64,000 nucleotides of DNA from Mucilaginibacter rigui. Its GTDB lineage: Bacteria; Bacteroidota; Bacteroidia; Sphingobacteriales; Sphingobacteriaceae. Position 1 is the first letter of the stretch. Each line of letters begins with the position of its first letter. The translations under genes were made by a program, and so were the position numbers. Shown one piece after another: positions 9,665 through 17,436 of this stretch. The notes under the pieces were generated by a model. It was not told the DNA's origin. It saw only the letters and a list, made by a program, of their open reading frames with translations, and searched no databases. The stretch is taken from contig NZ_JACWMW010000003.1 in NCBI RefSeq assembly GCF_014773275.1, forward strand, positions 1 through 64,000. Reading direction: 5' to 3'.

Positions 9665-9740
9665 TAATAAATAGGCCTTTATTTATTTAAGCTTGTTTTT
9701 TGGATCCTACACTTCCATTTTTTTTAATTTAGCCGGTATA

Positions 9741-10316
9741 ATGTATCCACAATTACTCGCACATATAAAACGCCAGGTACAGCTTACCGCAGCCGAAGAA
9801 CAATTGTTGTGCAACAGTATGGAGCTGCTTAAATTCAAAAAGAAGGAAATTATACTGGAACCCGGCCAGCATTGTAAAGGCGAGTATTTTGTATTGAGCG
9901 GTTTGCTGAGGCAATATTATGTAAACGCCAAACTGAACGAACAGATAGTACAGTTTGCCTTAGAGAACTGGTGGATTGCCGACCACGATAGCATTGTGAA
10001 CCATGTGCCCGCCGGTACCTATATCCAAACCCTCGAAGCATCTGAAATATTGCTGCTTCATAACAGGGATAAAGGCCCCCTGCTGGAGCAAATACCCAGG
10101 CTGGATACCTACTTCAGGTTAATCATGCAAAGGGCTTTTATAGCATCGCAACGCCGTATAGGTTTTCTTTTTAACCAAACTGATGAACAGCGTTTCCATT
10201 ACTTTACCGCTATGTTCCCCGATTTTGTACAGCGTGTGCCCCAATACATGCTGGCCTCATACCTGGGCTTCACCCCACAGTTTTTAAGCCGGATAAGGGC
10301 GAAGAAGGGGAAGTAA
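9741..10316 (+). CDS. Crp/Fnr-family transcriptional regulator
   Basis: The start was set at the ATG at 9741 (MYPQLLAHIK), which matches the usual beginning of these Bacteroidetes regulators; a longer frame from 9693 adds an unlikely 16 residues. Residues about 20-115 form a cyclic-nucleotide-binding-like beta-roll (KKKEIILEPGQHCKGEYFVLSG type). The C-terminus has a degenerate helix-turn-helix (PQYMLASYLGFTPQFLSRIRAKK). The ligand is unknown and the typical cAMP-binding arginine is not obvious, which is usual in this subgroup. The AhpD-like gene 166 bases downstream is a plausible but unproven target. Confidence 0.85.
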   Translation: MYPQLLAHIKRQVQLTAAEEQLLCNSMELLKFKKKEIILEPGQHCKGEYFVLSGLLRQYYVNAKLNEQIVQFALENWWIADHDSIVNHVPAGTYIQTLEASEILLLHNRDKGPLLEQIPRLDTYFRLIMQRAFIASQRRIGFLFNQTDEQRFHYFTAMFPDFVQRVPQYMLASYLGFTPQFLSRIRAKKGK

Positions 10317-10400
10317 GAGAGTCAAGACTTTTAGAGTCAAGAATAAAGACAAAAGAGGCGCGAAATACTTTCTTAATTCTTGGCTCTCGATTCTTTTATC
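10317..10400. repeat. AGTCAAGA-type intergenic repeat
   Basis: Directly after the Crp gene, AGTCAAGAC, AGAGTCAAGAATAAAGAC and then an inverted form (TTCTTGGCTCTCGATTC) make an imperfect palindrome. Related strings occur at 24605-24660, 35533-35570 and 43320-43352. Confidence 0.55.
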
Positions 10401-10482
10401 TGTCCTCACTTTCTTAACCTCAGTTCATTTTTTGAGGGTGTGTTTGTGTGCAACTTTGTTTTAACAAAAACAAATACAGATC

Positions 10483-10926
10483 ATGAAAAGGACAAACATT
10501 TTAACCACCCAGCCTGATGCATACAAAGCAATAATGGCTTTAGAAAATTTCGTTATCAGCAGCGAGATAGAACCACTGCATAAAGAGCTGATAAAACTGC
10601 GCGCTTCACAAATAAATGGTTGCGCTTATTGCTTAGATATGCACAGCAGGGATGCCCGCAAATTAGGCGAGACCGAACAACGTATTTACACACTAAGCGC
10701 CTGGAGGGATACCCCTTTCTTTGACGAAAAAGAACATGCTATACTTGCCTTAACAGAACAGGTAACCCTGATAAGTAAAGGCGGTGTAGCTGACGATATC
10801 TATAATAAAGCGGTTGAACTTTTGGGTGCCAAATATGTAGGCCAGGTTATCATAGCTATTATTACTATAAACGCCTGGAACAGGATAGCGATCAGCTCAC
10901 ACTTCCAGCCGGCGCTGCAGAAGTAA
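10483..10926 (+). CDS. AhpD/carboxymuconolactone-decarboxylase-like protein
   Basis: The AhpD-like active-site motif is present: Cys47 and Cys50 in GCAYCLDMHSRDA with His54. This CxxCxxxH motif gives peroxidase or disulfide-reductase activity in AhpD, so a role in redox defence is likely. The length of 147 residues is normal for the single-domain family. It is followed by an 18-bp perfect hairpin terminator. The upstream Crp-like gene is a possible regulator (inference from position only). Confidence 0.9.
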   Translation: MKRTNILTTQPDAYKAIMALENFVISSEIEPLHKELIKLRASQINGCAYCLDMHSRDARKLGETEQRIYTLSAWRDTPFFDEKEHAILALTEQVTLISKGGVADDIYNKAVELLGAKYVGQVIIAIITINAWNRIAISSHFQPALQK

Positions 10927-11050
10927 TTTATCAGGGAACAGCATTTGGAGTGTTCACGGAATATTTGAGAATGTAAATTGACAAATTACTGATTGTTAGG
11001 ATTATAAAGGGGTTAGCGTTGGCTTCGGCAGTGAACGTGAACACCATGGA

Positions 11051-11091
11051 AATAAGAAAGCCGCTTACGTAATGTAAGCGGCTTTCTTATT
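11051..11091. terminator. Bidirectional hairpin terminator
   Basis: A perfect 18-bp stem (AATAAGAAAGCCGCTTAC with its complement) and a 5-base loop lie between the convergent AhpD-like gene and the gene ending at 11105. Confidence 0.85.
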
Positions 11092-11104
11092 AATATCGTT
11101 ATTC

Positions 11105-11446
11105 TTATTTATAAGAAGATACCATTGTTGTTTTTATGCTGAGCATAAAGGTTTTGCCAACGCTTATTTTGATGTTTTTATCCTGAATAAAATCCTTAAT
11201 GACATCATCGTTTTTTAAAGCTTCGAACAGGTCGCGGGCCACGGCCGAACCGCTTATGTTATTCGTAACCTTGCCGTTCTCCATAGCCAGGCTAAAGGTA
11301 TATCCTGATTTTCCCCTGTCGCCGGCCGATTCGAAATCGGTGATGTTCAGTTTAAAAGTTTGGTCCTCATTCAGGCTTCTTTTCAAATGCAGGCGTATAA
11401 CCGGGATGTATTTTCTCCAGGTTGTTAAATATTTTCTTTCTTCCAT
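11105..11446 (-). CDS. Hypothetical protein, 113 residues
   Basis: No family was recognised. The protein has no signal or membrane segment and is rich in Lys, Asp and Ser, with alternating strand-like segments (YTFSLAMENGKV, IKISVGKTFMLSIKT). The middle (GSAVARDLFEALKNDDVIKDFI) looks helical. It is probably a small cytoplasmic protein. It lies 45 bases downstream of the GH127-like gene on the same strand and may be cotranscribed. Confidence 0.6.
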   Translation of the reverse strand: MEERKYLTTWRKYIPVIRLHLKRSLNEDQTFKLNITDFESAGDRGKSGYTFSLAMENGKVTNNISGSAVARDLFEALKNDDVIKDFIQDKNIKISVGKTFMLSIKTTMVSSYK

Positions 11447-11491
11447 GTGTGTGGGTAAAGGTAGGGTTATTAATCGGTTACCCTAATTATT

Positions 11492-13513
11492 CTACCTTTT
11501 ATCAATCACGGGGAATTGTGTTATACGTAAACGGCTGCATCCGTAAGGTATTAGCGTCAGCTCTTCTTCCTCTTTTGCTGTCTCAAAATTCCAGATGGTG
11601 CTAAATGGTAATGGCCCGGCCGACTCATTATATAAGCCCCATGATGGGATGCGCCTGCCCTTTGTTTTGATTTGGATAGGGGCGTTGGCAGGTGTCCAGG
11701 GGTTGGCGACAACGGATTTTATGTTATCCACTTTATAGCTGTCGGCCAGTTTGTTATCGTCAACTCTTATCAAACCATAGTTCCATGGAGTGGTTGGGCG
11801 GATCTCGGTAAAGCTGTTGCCATAATCTATCGAGTCCTTACCTGTTTTAACAACATTTTCTTCTTCGCCAATTTTTAAGGCATAAACTATCGGGCCGCGT
11901 TGTACCGAGATGGAGTTTTCATAACCGGTGTTTTTAAATACATGCATTGGCAGGGTTAACTCTACTACGTCGCCCTGTTTCCATTCGCGGGTTATTTTTA
12001 CTATCTGGTTGTCGGTGGGCTGCCGGTAATTGGCACCATTTATTTTGATGGATGCTTTGCTGCACCATTCAGGTATGCGCAAGCTCAACGGGAACGATAC
12101 GCTTTTTTTACTGCTAAAAGTGAATTTGATGGTTTCATCAAAAGGGTAGTTGGTTTCTTCTTTAAAGGATACTTCGGTGTTATTACCCACGAAAGCCTTT
12201 ACCTCATTTGCCGAGTAAACCAAAGCTGCCAGTCCCTTATCAGGCGTAGCATACCAAAGGTTCTGCGCAAATTTTGGCCAGCCCTGGTGCATGTTTGATG
12301 TGCAGCACGCATAACCTGTTAGCAAGCCAAAGCAAACGTCGGTACCATCGTGGTTGATATCAAAATTGCGGACAGCGCGGGTAAGCATTACCTGGTTGGC
12401 TTGCTGAAAATACTGCCTGTTGATAAAATTCTCGTCTATCTGCGTAGGCATTACGTTAAAGGCGATTTTCTCCAAATGGTCTGCGTAACTTAGATCACCG
12501 GTAATAGCCAGCGTATTCTCCAGCGTATACATCATTTCAACCGCGCTGCAAAGTTCAGATCCCTGGGTGGGGTTGTTGCCATGAAGCGATTCATCCCCGC
12601 CAAACATACCCGGTACCGATTCATTAAACCTGCGCAGGTCTTTGAAGCCCTTTTTCATGGCATCGGTATACTTTGCTTCGGGGTGGTACTGGTAATAAAT
12701 GGCAGGCTCTTTCATGCCCTCTGCAAGGTTTACACCGTGGATACTGTTATCTGTTGATAGCAGATCGGTATTCAGGAAAGCGTTTGTAAAATCGAAGGTT
12801 TGTTTGTGTACAAGGTCGGCAAGGTCAAGCAAAAATTTATCGCCGGTTTGGTTGTACAGCCATAGTACCATAGCCAGGTTATCGCCACCACGGTAGCGTG
12901 CCCAAAATGTCCAATGGTCAAGCGGGTGTACGGGTAGTTCTTTTAGTTGGTACTTAAAGTAGTTGGTCATTAAGTTGATAACTCTTTTATCACCGGTGGC
13001 CGAGTAGTATTGCTGCAATACTTTCAGCATTACAATTTTGGGCCACCAGTCCTGCGCGTTATCGCGTTGTATGCCCGGTTCAGGGCCAAGGTCATTTGCG
13101 GGGCCAAAGTAACCATCAGGTCGCTGGCTTTTTATACTCCATTCTATCCAGGGTTTTACTTTTGCTATGAGTGCTTTATCCTGCAGGATGTAAGCAAGGG
13201 GCAGTAGTCCATCTATCCAGTAGGGGCCGCGTTCCCAAAGGTCGCCGTCGCCGCCAAGCCAGCCGTTGCGTTTGCCCATAACAAGTGGGTATAACTTGTC
13301 CAAATTGCCGGTAGCGCCCGTTTTCTGGCGTATCAGCATCTCGCGCAGCCAGCCTTGGGGCCTGATAGCGCCAAGCGGCAGCTCAATATAGGGGCTTTGG
13401 CGTAATGGTGCTTTCGCTTGCGCGTAAACCGCTATAGAATTGTTATTGGTTTGGCCAAGCGCGTTTAGCGAACAGGCGGCCAACGCCAATTGAAGGATCA
13501 GTTTAATTTTCAT
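11492..13513 (-). CDS. Secreted GH127-family (DUF1680) glycoside hydrolase
   Basis: The start was moved to the ATG at 13513, which opens a signal peptide (MKIKLILQLALAACSLNALG). The protein has the (alpha/alpha)6-barrel pattern of GH127 beta-L-arabinofuranosidases. The zinc/nucleophile site of that family appears intact: Glu320-x-Cys322 (GSELCSAVEMM) and Cys403-Cys404 (TGYACCTSN), counted from this start. The C-terminal third is beta-rich (SLRIPEWCSKASIKING, GDVVELTLPM). The family removes terminal arabinofuranose from plant glycans; the exact linkage is not known. There is no polysaccharide-utilisation (SusCD) pair beside it. Confidence 0.88.
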   Translation of the reverse strand: MKIKLILQLALAACSLNALGQTNNNSIAVYAQAKAPLRQSPYIELPLGAIRPQGWLREMLIRQKTGATGNLDKLYPLVMGKRNGWLGGDGDLWERGPYWIDGLLPLAYILQDKALIAKVKPWIEWSIKSQRPDGYFGPANDLGPEPGIQRDNAQDWWPKIVMLKVLQQYYSATGDKRVINLMTNYFKYQLKELPVHPLDHWTFWARYRGGDNLAMVLWLYNQTGDKFLLDLADLVHKQTFDFTNAFLNTDLLSTDNSIHGVNLAEGMKEPAIYYQYHPEAKYTDAMKKGFKDLRRFNESVPGMFGGDESLHGNNPTQGSELCSAVEMMYTLENTLAITGDLSYADHLEKIAFNVMPTQIDENFINRQYFQQANQVMLTRAVRNFDINHDGTDVCFGLLTGYACCTSNMHQGWPKFAQNLWYATPDKGLAALVYSANEVKAFVGNNTEVSFKEETNYPFDETIKFTFSSKKSVSFPLSLRIPEWCSKASIKINGANYRQPTDNQIVKITREWKQGDVVELTLPMHVFKNTGYENSISVQRGPIVYALKIGEEENVVKTGKDSIDYGNSFTEIRPTTPWNYGLIRVDDNKLADSYKVDNIKSVVANPWTPANAPIQIKTKGRRIPSWGLYNESAGPLPFSTIWNFETAKEEEELTLIPYGCSRLRITQFPVIDKR

Positions 13514-13912
13514 GATGATAGTGTAGTGTAAGGTCACTGAATTCGACTTTACAATTATACTAAATCGCTATAAACAAAAAACCGGTTTAAATTGCTTAAC
13601 ATGGGGTGGGTGCTATAAGGCAAGTCATAATTCTTTCTTTTGCTTTATAATAAAACCTTATAATTATCGTTTATTTTGTTTAATCCACGCATTCATGGAG
13701 CCCATATGTCAGGCATCACGTACATTAAAACCTGTTCCTGCAACTAATTTGCAGATTGGGGATGGTGTGCCCGTTGCTATTACATCCGGCTTAAAACTTA
13801 CCTACGCTTTCCTAAAAACAAGTAAGGACTTTATTAACTAAGCCCCAGCCATTGTTGGTTTTGGGGCCGATCACAAAACAACTGTTTTTGTTATCTTATT
13901 AAAACTTACTTC
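13514..13912. other. Intergenic region with one weak small ORF and a hairpin
   Basis: This divergent gap holds an ORF of 48 codons on the plus strand at 13695-13841 (begins MEPICQASRTLKPVPATN) and, right after its stop, a hairpin at 13842-13867 (GCCCCAGCCA...TGGTTTTGGGGC) without a T run. Neither is convincing as a gene or terminator. The remainder is AT-rich. Confidence 0.4.
13695..13841 (+). CDS. Possible small ORF, 48 residues
   Basis: An ATG-to-TAA frame without a recognised family (contains LQIGDGVPVAITSGLKLTYA). Support is limited to its being open and being followed directly by a hairpin. It could equally be chance. Confidence 0.2.
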   Translation: MEPICQASRTLKPVPATNLQIGDGVPVAITSGLKLTYAFLKTSKDFIN

Positions 13913-15121
13913 ATGAATTTTTCTGTGTTCCGTACCTCTACAGGTATTGGTTTATCTCTGCTTTTTTTAATAAATGCGGGCCTTGTTATCACAGGCCTTT
14001 TTTTCAATTATCTATGGTGTACCATCCTGGGCATTTTACTGGCCTTGGTACAATTGTGGCTGCATGGGCGGTTATCGCGTAAGCAACAGGTTTTACAAGA
14101 ATGTCTTCTGTCTGCAGGGGATATGGAACTGGTTATCGGGCGGTCGCAAACAAACTCGCCCTTAAGTATTTCAACAGGTAATGGCGGCAATTTTGATGCG
14201 GGTTACCGGTATGTGCAATGTTGTGATACTACCTTACAAATGGCCGGTAATATGCTTTATACAGAAATTGGTGCCGGTAATTGCCGTATGCCCTACCGCA
14301 TGAACCTGTTAAATATAGCATCATTAACTACAGCGGCATTTGATAAGGGATCGGTACTGGCTTTTTCAAGAAGTGCCAAAATGAGTGATTGTGCCCTTAA
14401 CACCGGAGCACTTGGCATTGTACCCGAATTATTAAGGGGAGGGAGTGACCTGGTTTGGCGAATGGACCGTTTGGAAGCCTTTTATCGAAATGCAGATGGT
14501 TCATTTAACGAAGCTGTATTTAGGACGGCCGCTAACCGGCCCTACATCAAAATGATTGAGGTTAGGATAAGCGCTGCCCACTTTTTACCTGATGTTTCAG
14601 AGATCTCATTAAAATGTTTTGTCAGTTTTATGGAGCGGCTCAAGGTATTGTCGGGCGGTAAGCCTACTGGTGTTTGTTTGGCCGTGGCCGATCATGAGCT
14701 ATTTACAAGGCTGTGCCGTGTTATGGCCACCAGTGTTATATACCTGGATTTTGTGACGGTGGATAGCGCCGCCAACTATGTGCCTGTTACAGCTTTATTT
14801 ACAGCAATTGATAATGTACGGCTTGCTATAGCTAAATATAAATTACCAACAAAGATCATTGCCTCCGGCGATCTGGTAAAGGAGCGCGACATATTACAAG
14901 CCATTGGGCATGGGGCGCATGCCTGCTATAGCGTTCGGCCTTTTCAGGCTTCCCTTAGTACAGCCAGGGGGCTTGTTAGGCCCACAATCAATAGTAAAGT
15001 GGCCGCTATTACAGCTTTTCATCGTAATACCCTGGCTGCAACTTTTAGTTTGATAAATGCCTGCGCTGCCCGGCAAACTATTATAAATAAGCAGGTGCAG
15101 ATTAAACCCGAATTGAATTAG
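13913..15121 (+). CDS. Degenerate FMN-binding glutamate-synthase-like membrane protein
   Basis: Two N-terminal membrane segments (about 10-31 and 33-50) are followed by a domain that follows, in order, the FMN-binding glutamate-synthase-related family: PYRMNLLNIAS (127-137), AKMSDCALNTGALGI (155-169), GGSDLVW (176-182), IKMIEVRIS (212-220), LSGGKPTGV (246-254), DFVTVD (279-284), KIIASGDL and GHGAHACYSVRPF (to 344). The family's QGAKPGHGG loop, GGEGGTGAAP phosphate loop and CxxxxCPTG iron-sulfur cysteines are all missing or replaced (for example DSAANYVP after DFVTVD). At 402 residues it is shorter than the usual 500 or more. I infer a non-catalytic or repurposed paralog. The next two genes follow on the same strand. 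Confidence 0.7.
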   Translation: MNFSVFRTSTGIGLSLLFLINAGLVITGLFFNYLWCTILGILLALVQLWLHGRLSRKQQVLQECLLSAGDMELVIGRSQTNSPLSISTGNGGNFDAGYRYVQCCDTTLQMAGNMLYTEIGAGNCRMPYRMNLLNIASLTTAAFDKGSVLAFSRSAKMSDCALNTGALGIVPELLRGGSDLVWRMDRLEAFYRNADGSFNEAVFRTAANRPYIKMIEVRISAAHFLPDVSEISLKCFVSFMERLKVLSGGKPTGVCLAVADHELFTRLCRVMATSVIYLDFVTVDSAANYVPVTALFTAIDNVRLAIAKYKLPTKIIASGDLVKERDILQAIGHGAHACYSVRPFQASLSTARGLVRPTINSKVAAITAFHRNTLAATFSLINACAARQTIINKQVQIKPELN

Positions 15122-15138
15122 TTTAACCCTATACTGAT

Positions 15139-15518
15139 ATGAAAATACAACCATTAATGATGCCCCCAAAGGAGCATGGCCTGCTAAAGAAGCACTGTGC
15201 CCATGCCAACCTTTGCGATTATAACTTAAATAAACTTATTGCAGAACTTAAAACTGCCAGCATTATACCAAAAAAAAATTGCCGGGTGATGTAGTATGCC
15301 TTAGCGCAGCAATAAAATTCAGAGAGGTGAATAGCGGGAAACTCTATGCCTTTAGTATTGTGGAGCCTCATGAAGCGGATATCCGGCAGCAAAAAATGTC
15401 GGCACTGGCGCCATTGTCTATCGCCTTGTTAGGTTATCGTAAAGGCGCGCTTGTTGATTGGCAGATGCCCGGCGGGATCATGACCTTTGAAATATTAGAA
15501 GTGGTACAGCATGCCTGA
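15139..15518 (+). pseudogene. GreA/GreB (Rnk-like) family gene split by a poly-A frameshift
   Basis: An ATG at 15139 opens a frame (MKIQPLMMPPKEHGLLKKH) that ends at a TAG at 15292-15294. The C-terminal GreA/Rnk domain (PGDVVCLSAAIKF, FSIVEPHEADIRQQKMSALA, PLSIALLGYRKGALVDW, VPGGI-like MPGGIMTFEILEV) lies in another frame up to 15518. The two join exactly at a run of nine A (15270-15278): ten A or seven A would give one protein of about 126 residues, the usual family length. The family binds RNA polymerase. This may be a pseudogene, a sequencing error, or a gene expressed by slippage on the A-run. It starts 17 bases after the glutamate-synthase-like gene. Confidence 0.75.
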
Positions 15519-15557
15519 AAAAGGAGCTGTGAATTGTGAATATTAAATCCTTAACTT

Positions 15558-16055
15558 ATGAAACAGATCATCGAAAACTGCCTCATAGCAGGTACACTAT
15601 TTATATTAATTGTATTACCGTTTATAATATTTAGCCGGCGGTTAAAGAAAAAACGTGAAGCCGAAATGTTAAGCAAGCTTAATGAGGTTGCCCGGGGTTA
15701 TGGTTTAAAACTAACCCGTTATGTAACCATCAATAATAATTTAATAGGCTGGGATAGGGAGAACGCCGGGTTGTTGTTTATGCTTGATGAAGAAAGGCCT
15801 GAATATATAAGGCTTGATGATGTTGGCAGATGCTACACCTTAAAAAAGATGAATGGCCGCGATGTACGCTCAATAAGTTTAGAACTGCATGACAGAAATG
15901 GCAGGCTGATAAACAGCATCCCTTTTTACCGGCAGTTTACCGATAGCGAAATGACCTTAAAAAAAGCGCTTCAATATTCTGCTGAGTGGGAGTTACTCAT
16001 CGCAACCAATATTAAGGAGCGGGGTGATAAACTTGTTAATTTGCAAAGAGTATAG
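15558..16055 (+). CDS. Membrane-anchored protein of unknown function
   Basis: One membrane segment (residues 10-26, ITGTLFILIVLPFIIF-like) is followed by a basic stretch and a soluble domain of about 130 residues. The soluble part reads ARGYGLKLTRYVTINNNLIGWDRENAGLLF, then a second half with LDDVGRCYTLKKMNGRDVRSISLEL. It is probably cytoplasmic-facing, from the basic residues after the helix. No family is recognised, although similar anchored proteins are common in Sphingobacteriaceae. It is 39 bases after the broken Gre-like gene and ends before a strong terminator. Confidence 0.7.
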   Translation: MKQIIENCLIAGTLFILIVLPFIIFSRRLKKKREAEMLSKLNEVARGYGLKLTRYVTINNNLIGWDRENAGLLFMLDEERPEYIRLDDVGRCYTLKKMNGRDVRSISLELHDRNGRLINSIPFYRQFTDSEMTLKKALQYSAEWELLIATNIKERGDKLVNLQRV

Positions 16056-16083
16056 TGTTTACCCCAAATGGACACCAGCCAAT

Positions 16084-16119
16084 AAAAAAGCCTTTAACGC
16101 TATGTTAAAGGCTTTTTTT
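16084..16119. terminator. Bidirectional hairpin terminator
   Basis: The stem AAAAAAGCCTTTAAC/GTTAAAGGCTTTTTT has a 5-base loop and a T run. It serves the plus-strand gene upstream and, read on the other strand, the tRNA. Confidence 0.9.
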
Positions 16120-16120
16120 G

Positions 16121-16192
16121 TGTTCTCGATGAGATTCGAACTCATATCGACGGCTTCGGAGGCCATAATTCTATCCATTGAACTACGAGAAC
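16121..16192 (-). tRNA. tRNA-Arg (anticodon CCG)
   Basis: On the minus strand the acceptor arms GTTCTCG/CGAGAAC pair over 7 bases. The D arm starts GTTCAATGGATAG. The anticodon stem is ATGGC/GCCGT around loop CTCCGAA, giving anticodon CCG (plus-strand 16157-16159). The T arm is ATGAG-TTCGAAT-CTCAT. The discriminator is A and CCA is not encoded. The tRNA reads CGG arginine codons. Confidence 0.95.
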
Positions 16193-16238
16193 AATATTTG
16201 CGCAAATATAGAATATTTTTGTGGGTGGGTAGGTGCTG

Positions 16239-16763
16239 TTAGAAAGTTTGCGTCACCGTTTTATTGGGCGCATCAAGGCGTGTGCTTTTGCGGGTGCCAT
16301 TAACAGTCATGTGTACAATGTTCAATTGGTCATCATACAGGCTTTGCAATAAGGTTACCTGCGCGTCTATCTTTTTTGGGGTAGCTATCTTGCCCGATTC
16401 CAGGTAAACATTCACCGCCTCGCGGCTTATCTCAAACCCAATGTATGACAGGGACAAAGCCGCACCTGTTGTTTTTAACTGCAAATGGCTGTTAATATAA
16501 TTTTTTACCAACGCATCCATGGCGGCATGCATCTCGGGTTTGGCCAGATCCGCTTTAGAATGAAATTGCTTTTCGAGCGCCAGTTCAAAATCATCGGTAA
16601 AAATAGTACATATCACTTCAAGCTGGTTGTCCTTAGCGTTAAAGCTTACATCGGTAGTACTTACATGCAACGGGTGGAACTTGGTTACAGCAGGTGTTTT
16701 GATGAAAAACAAACCTGTTAAAATGTAACAATATAATAGAGATTTACCTAAAAAAGCAGTCAT
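16239..16763 (-). CDS. DUF6702-family exported protein
   Basis: The protein begins with a hydrophobic signal-like segment (residues 8-24), then the DUF6702 pattern: KFHPLHVSTTDVSFNAK, VICTIFTDDFELAL and YIGFEISREAVNVYLES. In Bacteroidetes this family often sits next to HupE-like and M1 peptidase genes, as here, where the divergent HupE-like gene starts 64 bases away. The function is unknown. Confidence 0.8.
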   Translation of the reverse strand: MTAFLGKSLLYCYILTGLFFIKTPAVTKFHPLHVSTTDVSFNAKDNQLEVICTIFTDDFELALEKQFHSKADLAKPEMHAAMDALVKNYINSHLQLKTTGAALSLSYIGFEISREAVNVYLESGKIATPKKIDAQVTLLQSLYDDQLNIVHMTVNGTRKSTRLDAPNKTVTQTF

Positions 16764-16827
16764 GGCGCCGATGCGGTTCGTTTATATTTAAAAGCTGTTA
16801 AATTTACGCTTTCATCAAAGAAATATT

Positions 16828-17406
16828 ATGTCTGATTTTGGTTTTTATTTCGGGTTAGGATGGAAACACATTATCAGTACCGATGCGCTTGATCACCAGT
16901 TATTTATACTGGCGCTGGCATCGGTTTATACATTTAAAAACATAAAACAGGTACTGATACTGGTTACCGCCTTTACCATTGGGCACTCGTTAACACTGGC
17001 GTTAAGCGTGCTTGATGTGATCCGTTTTCCCGGTAAATGGGTGGAGTTTTTAATACCCTGTACCATTTTTATAACGGCCATAAATAACCTGTGGCGGGTA
17101 AACAAAAAAAATGGCAGCGTAAATGTAAATTATTGGCTGGCGCTGTTCTTCGGGCTGATACATGGGATGGGTTTTGCCAACACCATACGTATTATGCTTG
17201 CGCGCGACCAAACTATAGGCTTAGGGCTGTTTGGTTTTAACGTAGGTTTAGAGGCAGGGCAGATAGTTGTTGTAGCCGTAATACTGGTATTGGCCATGCT
17301 TTGTATGAATTTTATGAAAGTAACCCGGCGCGACTGGGTGTTTTTTATATCGGCAGGTGTTTTTGCGTTATCCGTACAGATGGCGTTTGAAAGATTGCCA
17401 TTTTAA
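16828..17406 (+). CDS. HupE/UreJ-family membrane protein
   Basis: The protein is almost entirely hydrophobic, with about six membrane helices. The family pattern is visible as GWKHIISTDALDHQLFILAL near the start (His14 and the DH pair) and FGLIHGMGFANTI in the middle. HupE/UreJ proteins are thought to move nickel or cobalt, but the Bacteroidetes branch found beside DUF6702 and peptidase genes is not characterised. The M1 peptidase starts 30 bases downstream, so they probably form an operon. Confidence 0.85.
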   Translation: MSDFGFYFGLGWKHIISTDALDHQLFILALASVYTFKNIKQVLILVTAFTIGHSLTLALSVLDVIRFPGKWVEFLIPCTIFITAINNLWRVNKKNGSVNVNYWLALFFGLIHGMGFANTIRIMLARDQTIGLGLFGFNVGLEAGQIVVVAVILVLAMLCMNFMKVTRRDWVFFISAGVFALSVQMAFERLPF

Positions 17407-17436
17407 GTTAAATTTGATTTTTAAACCAACACAAAA

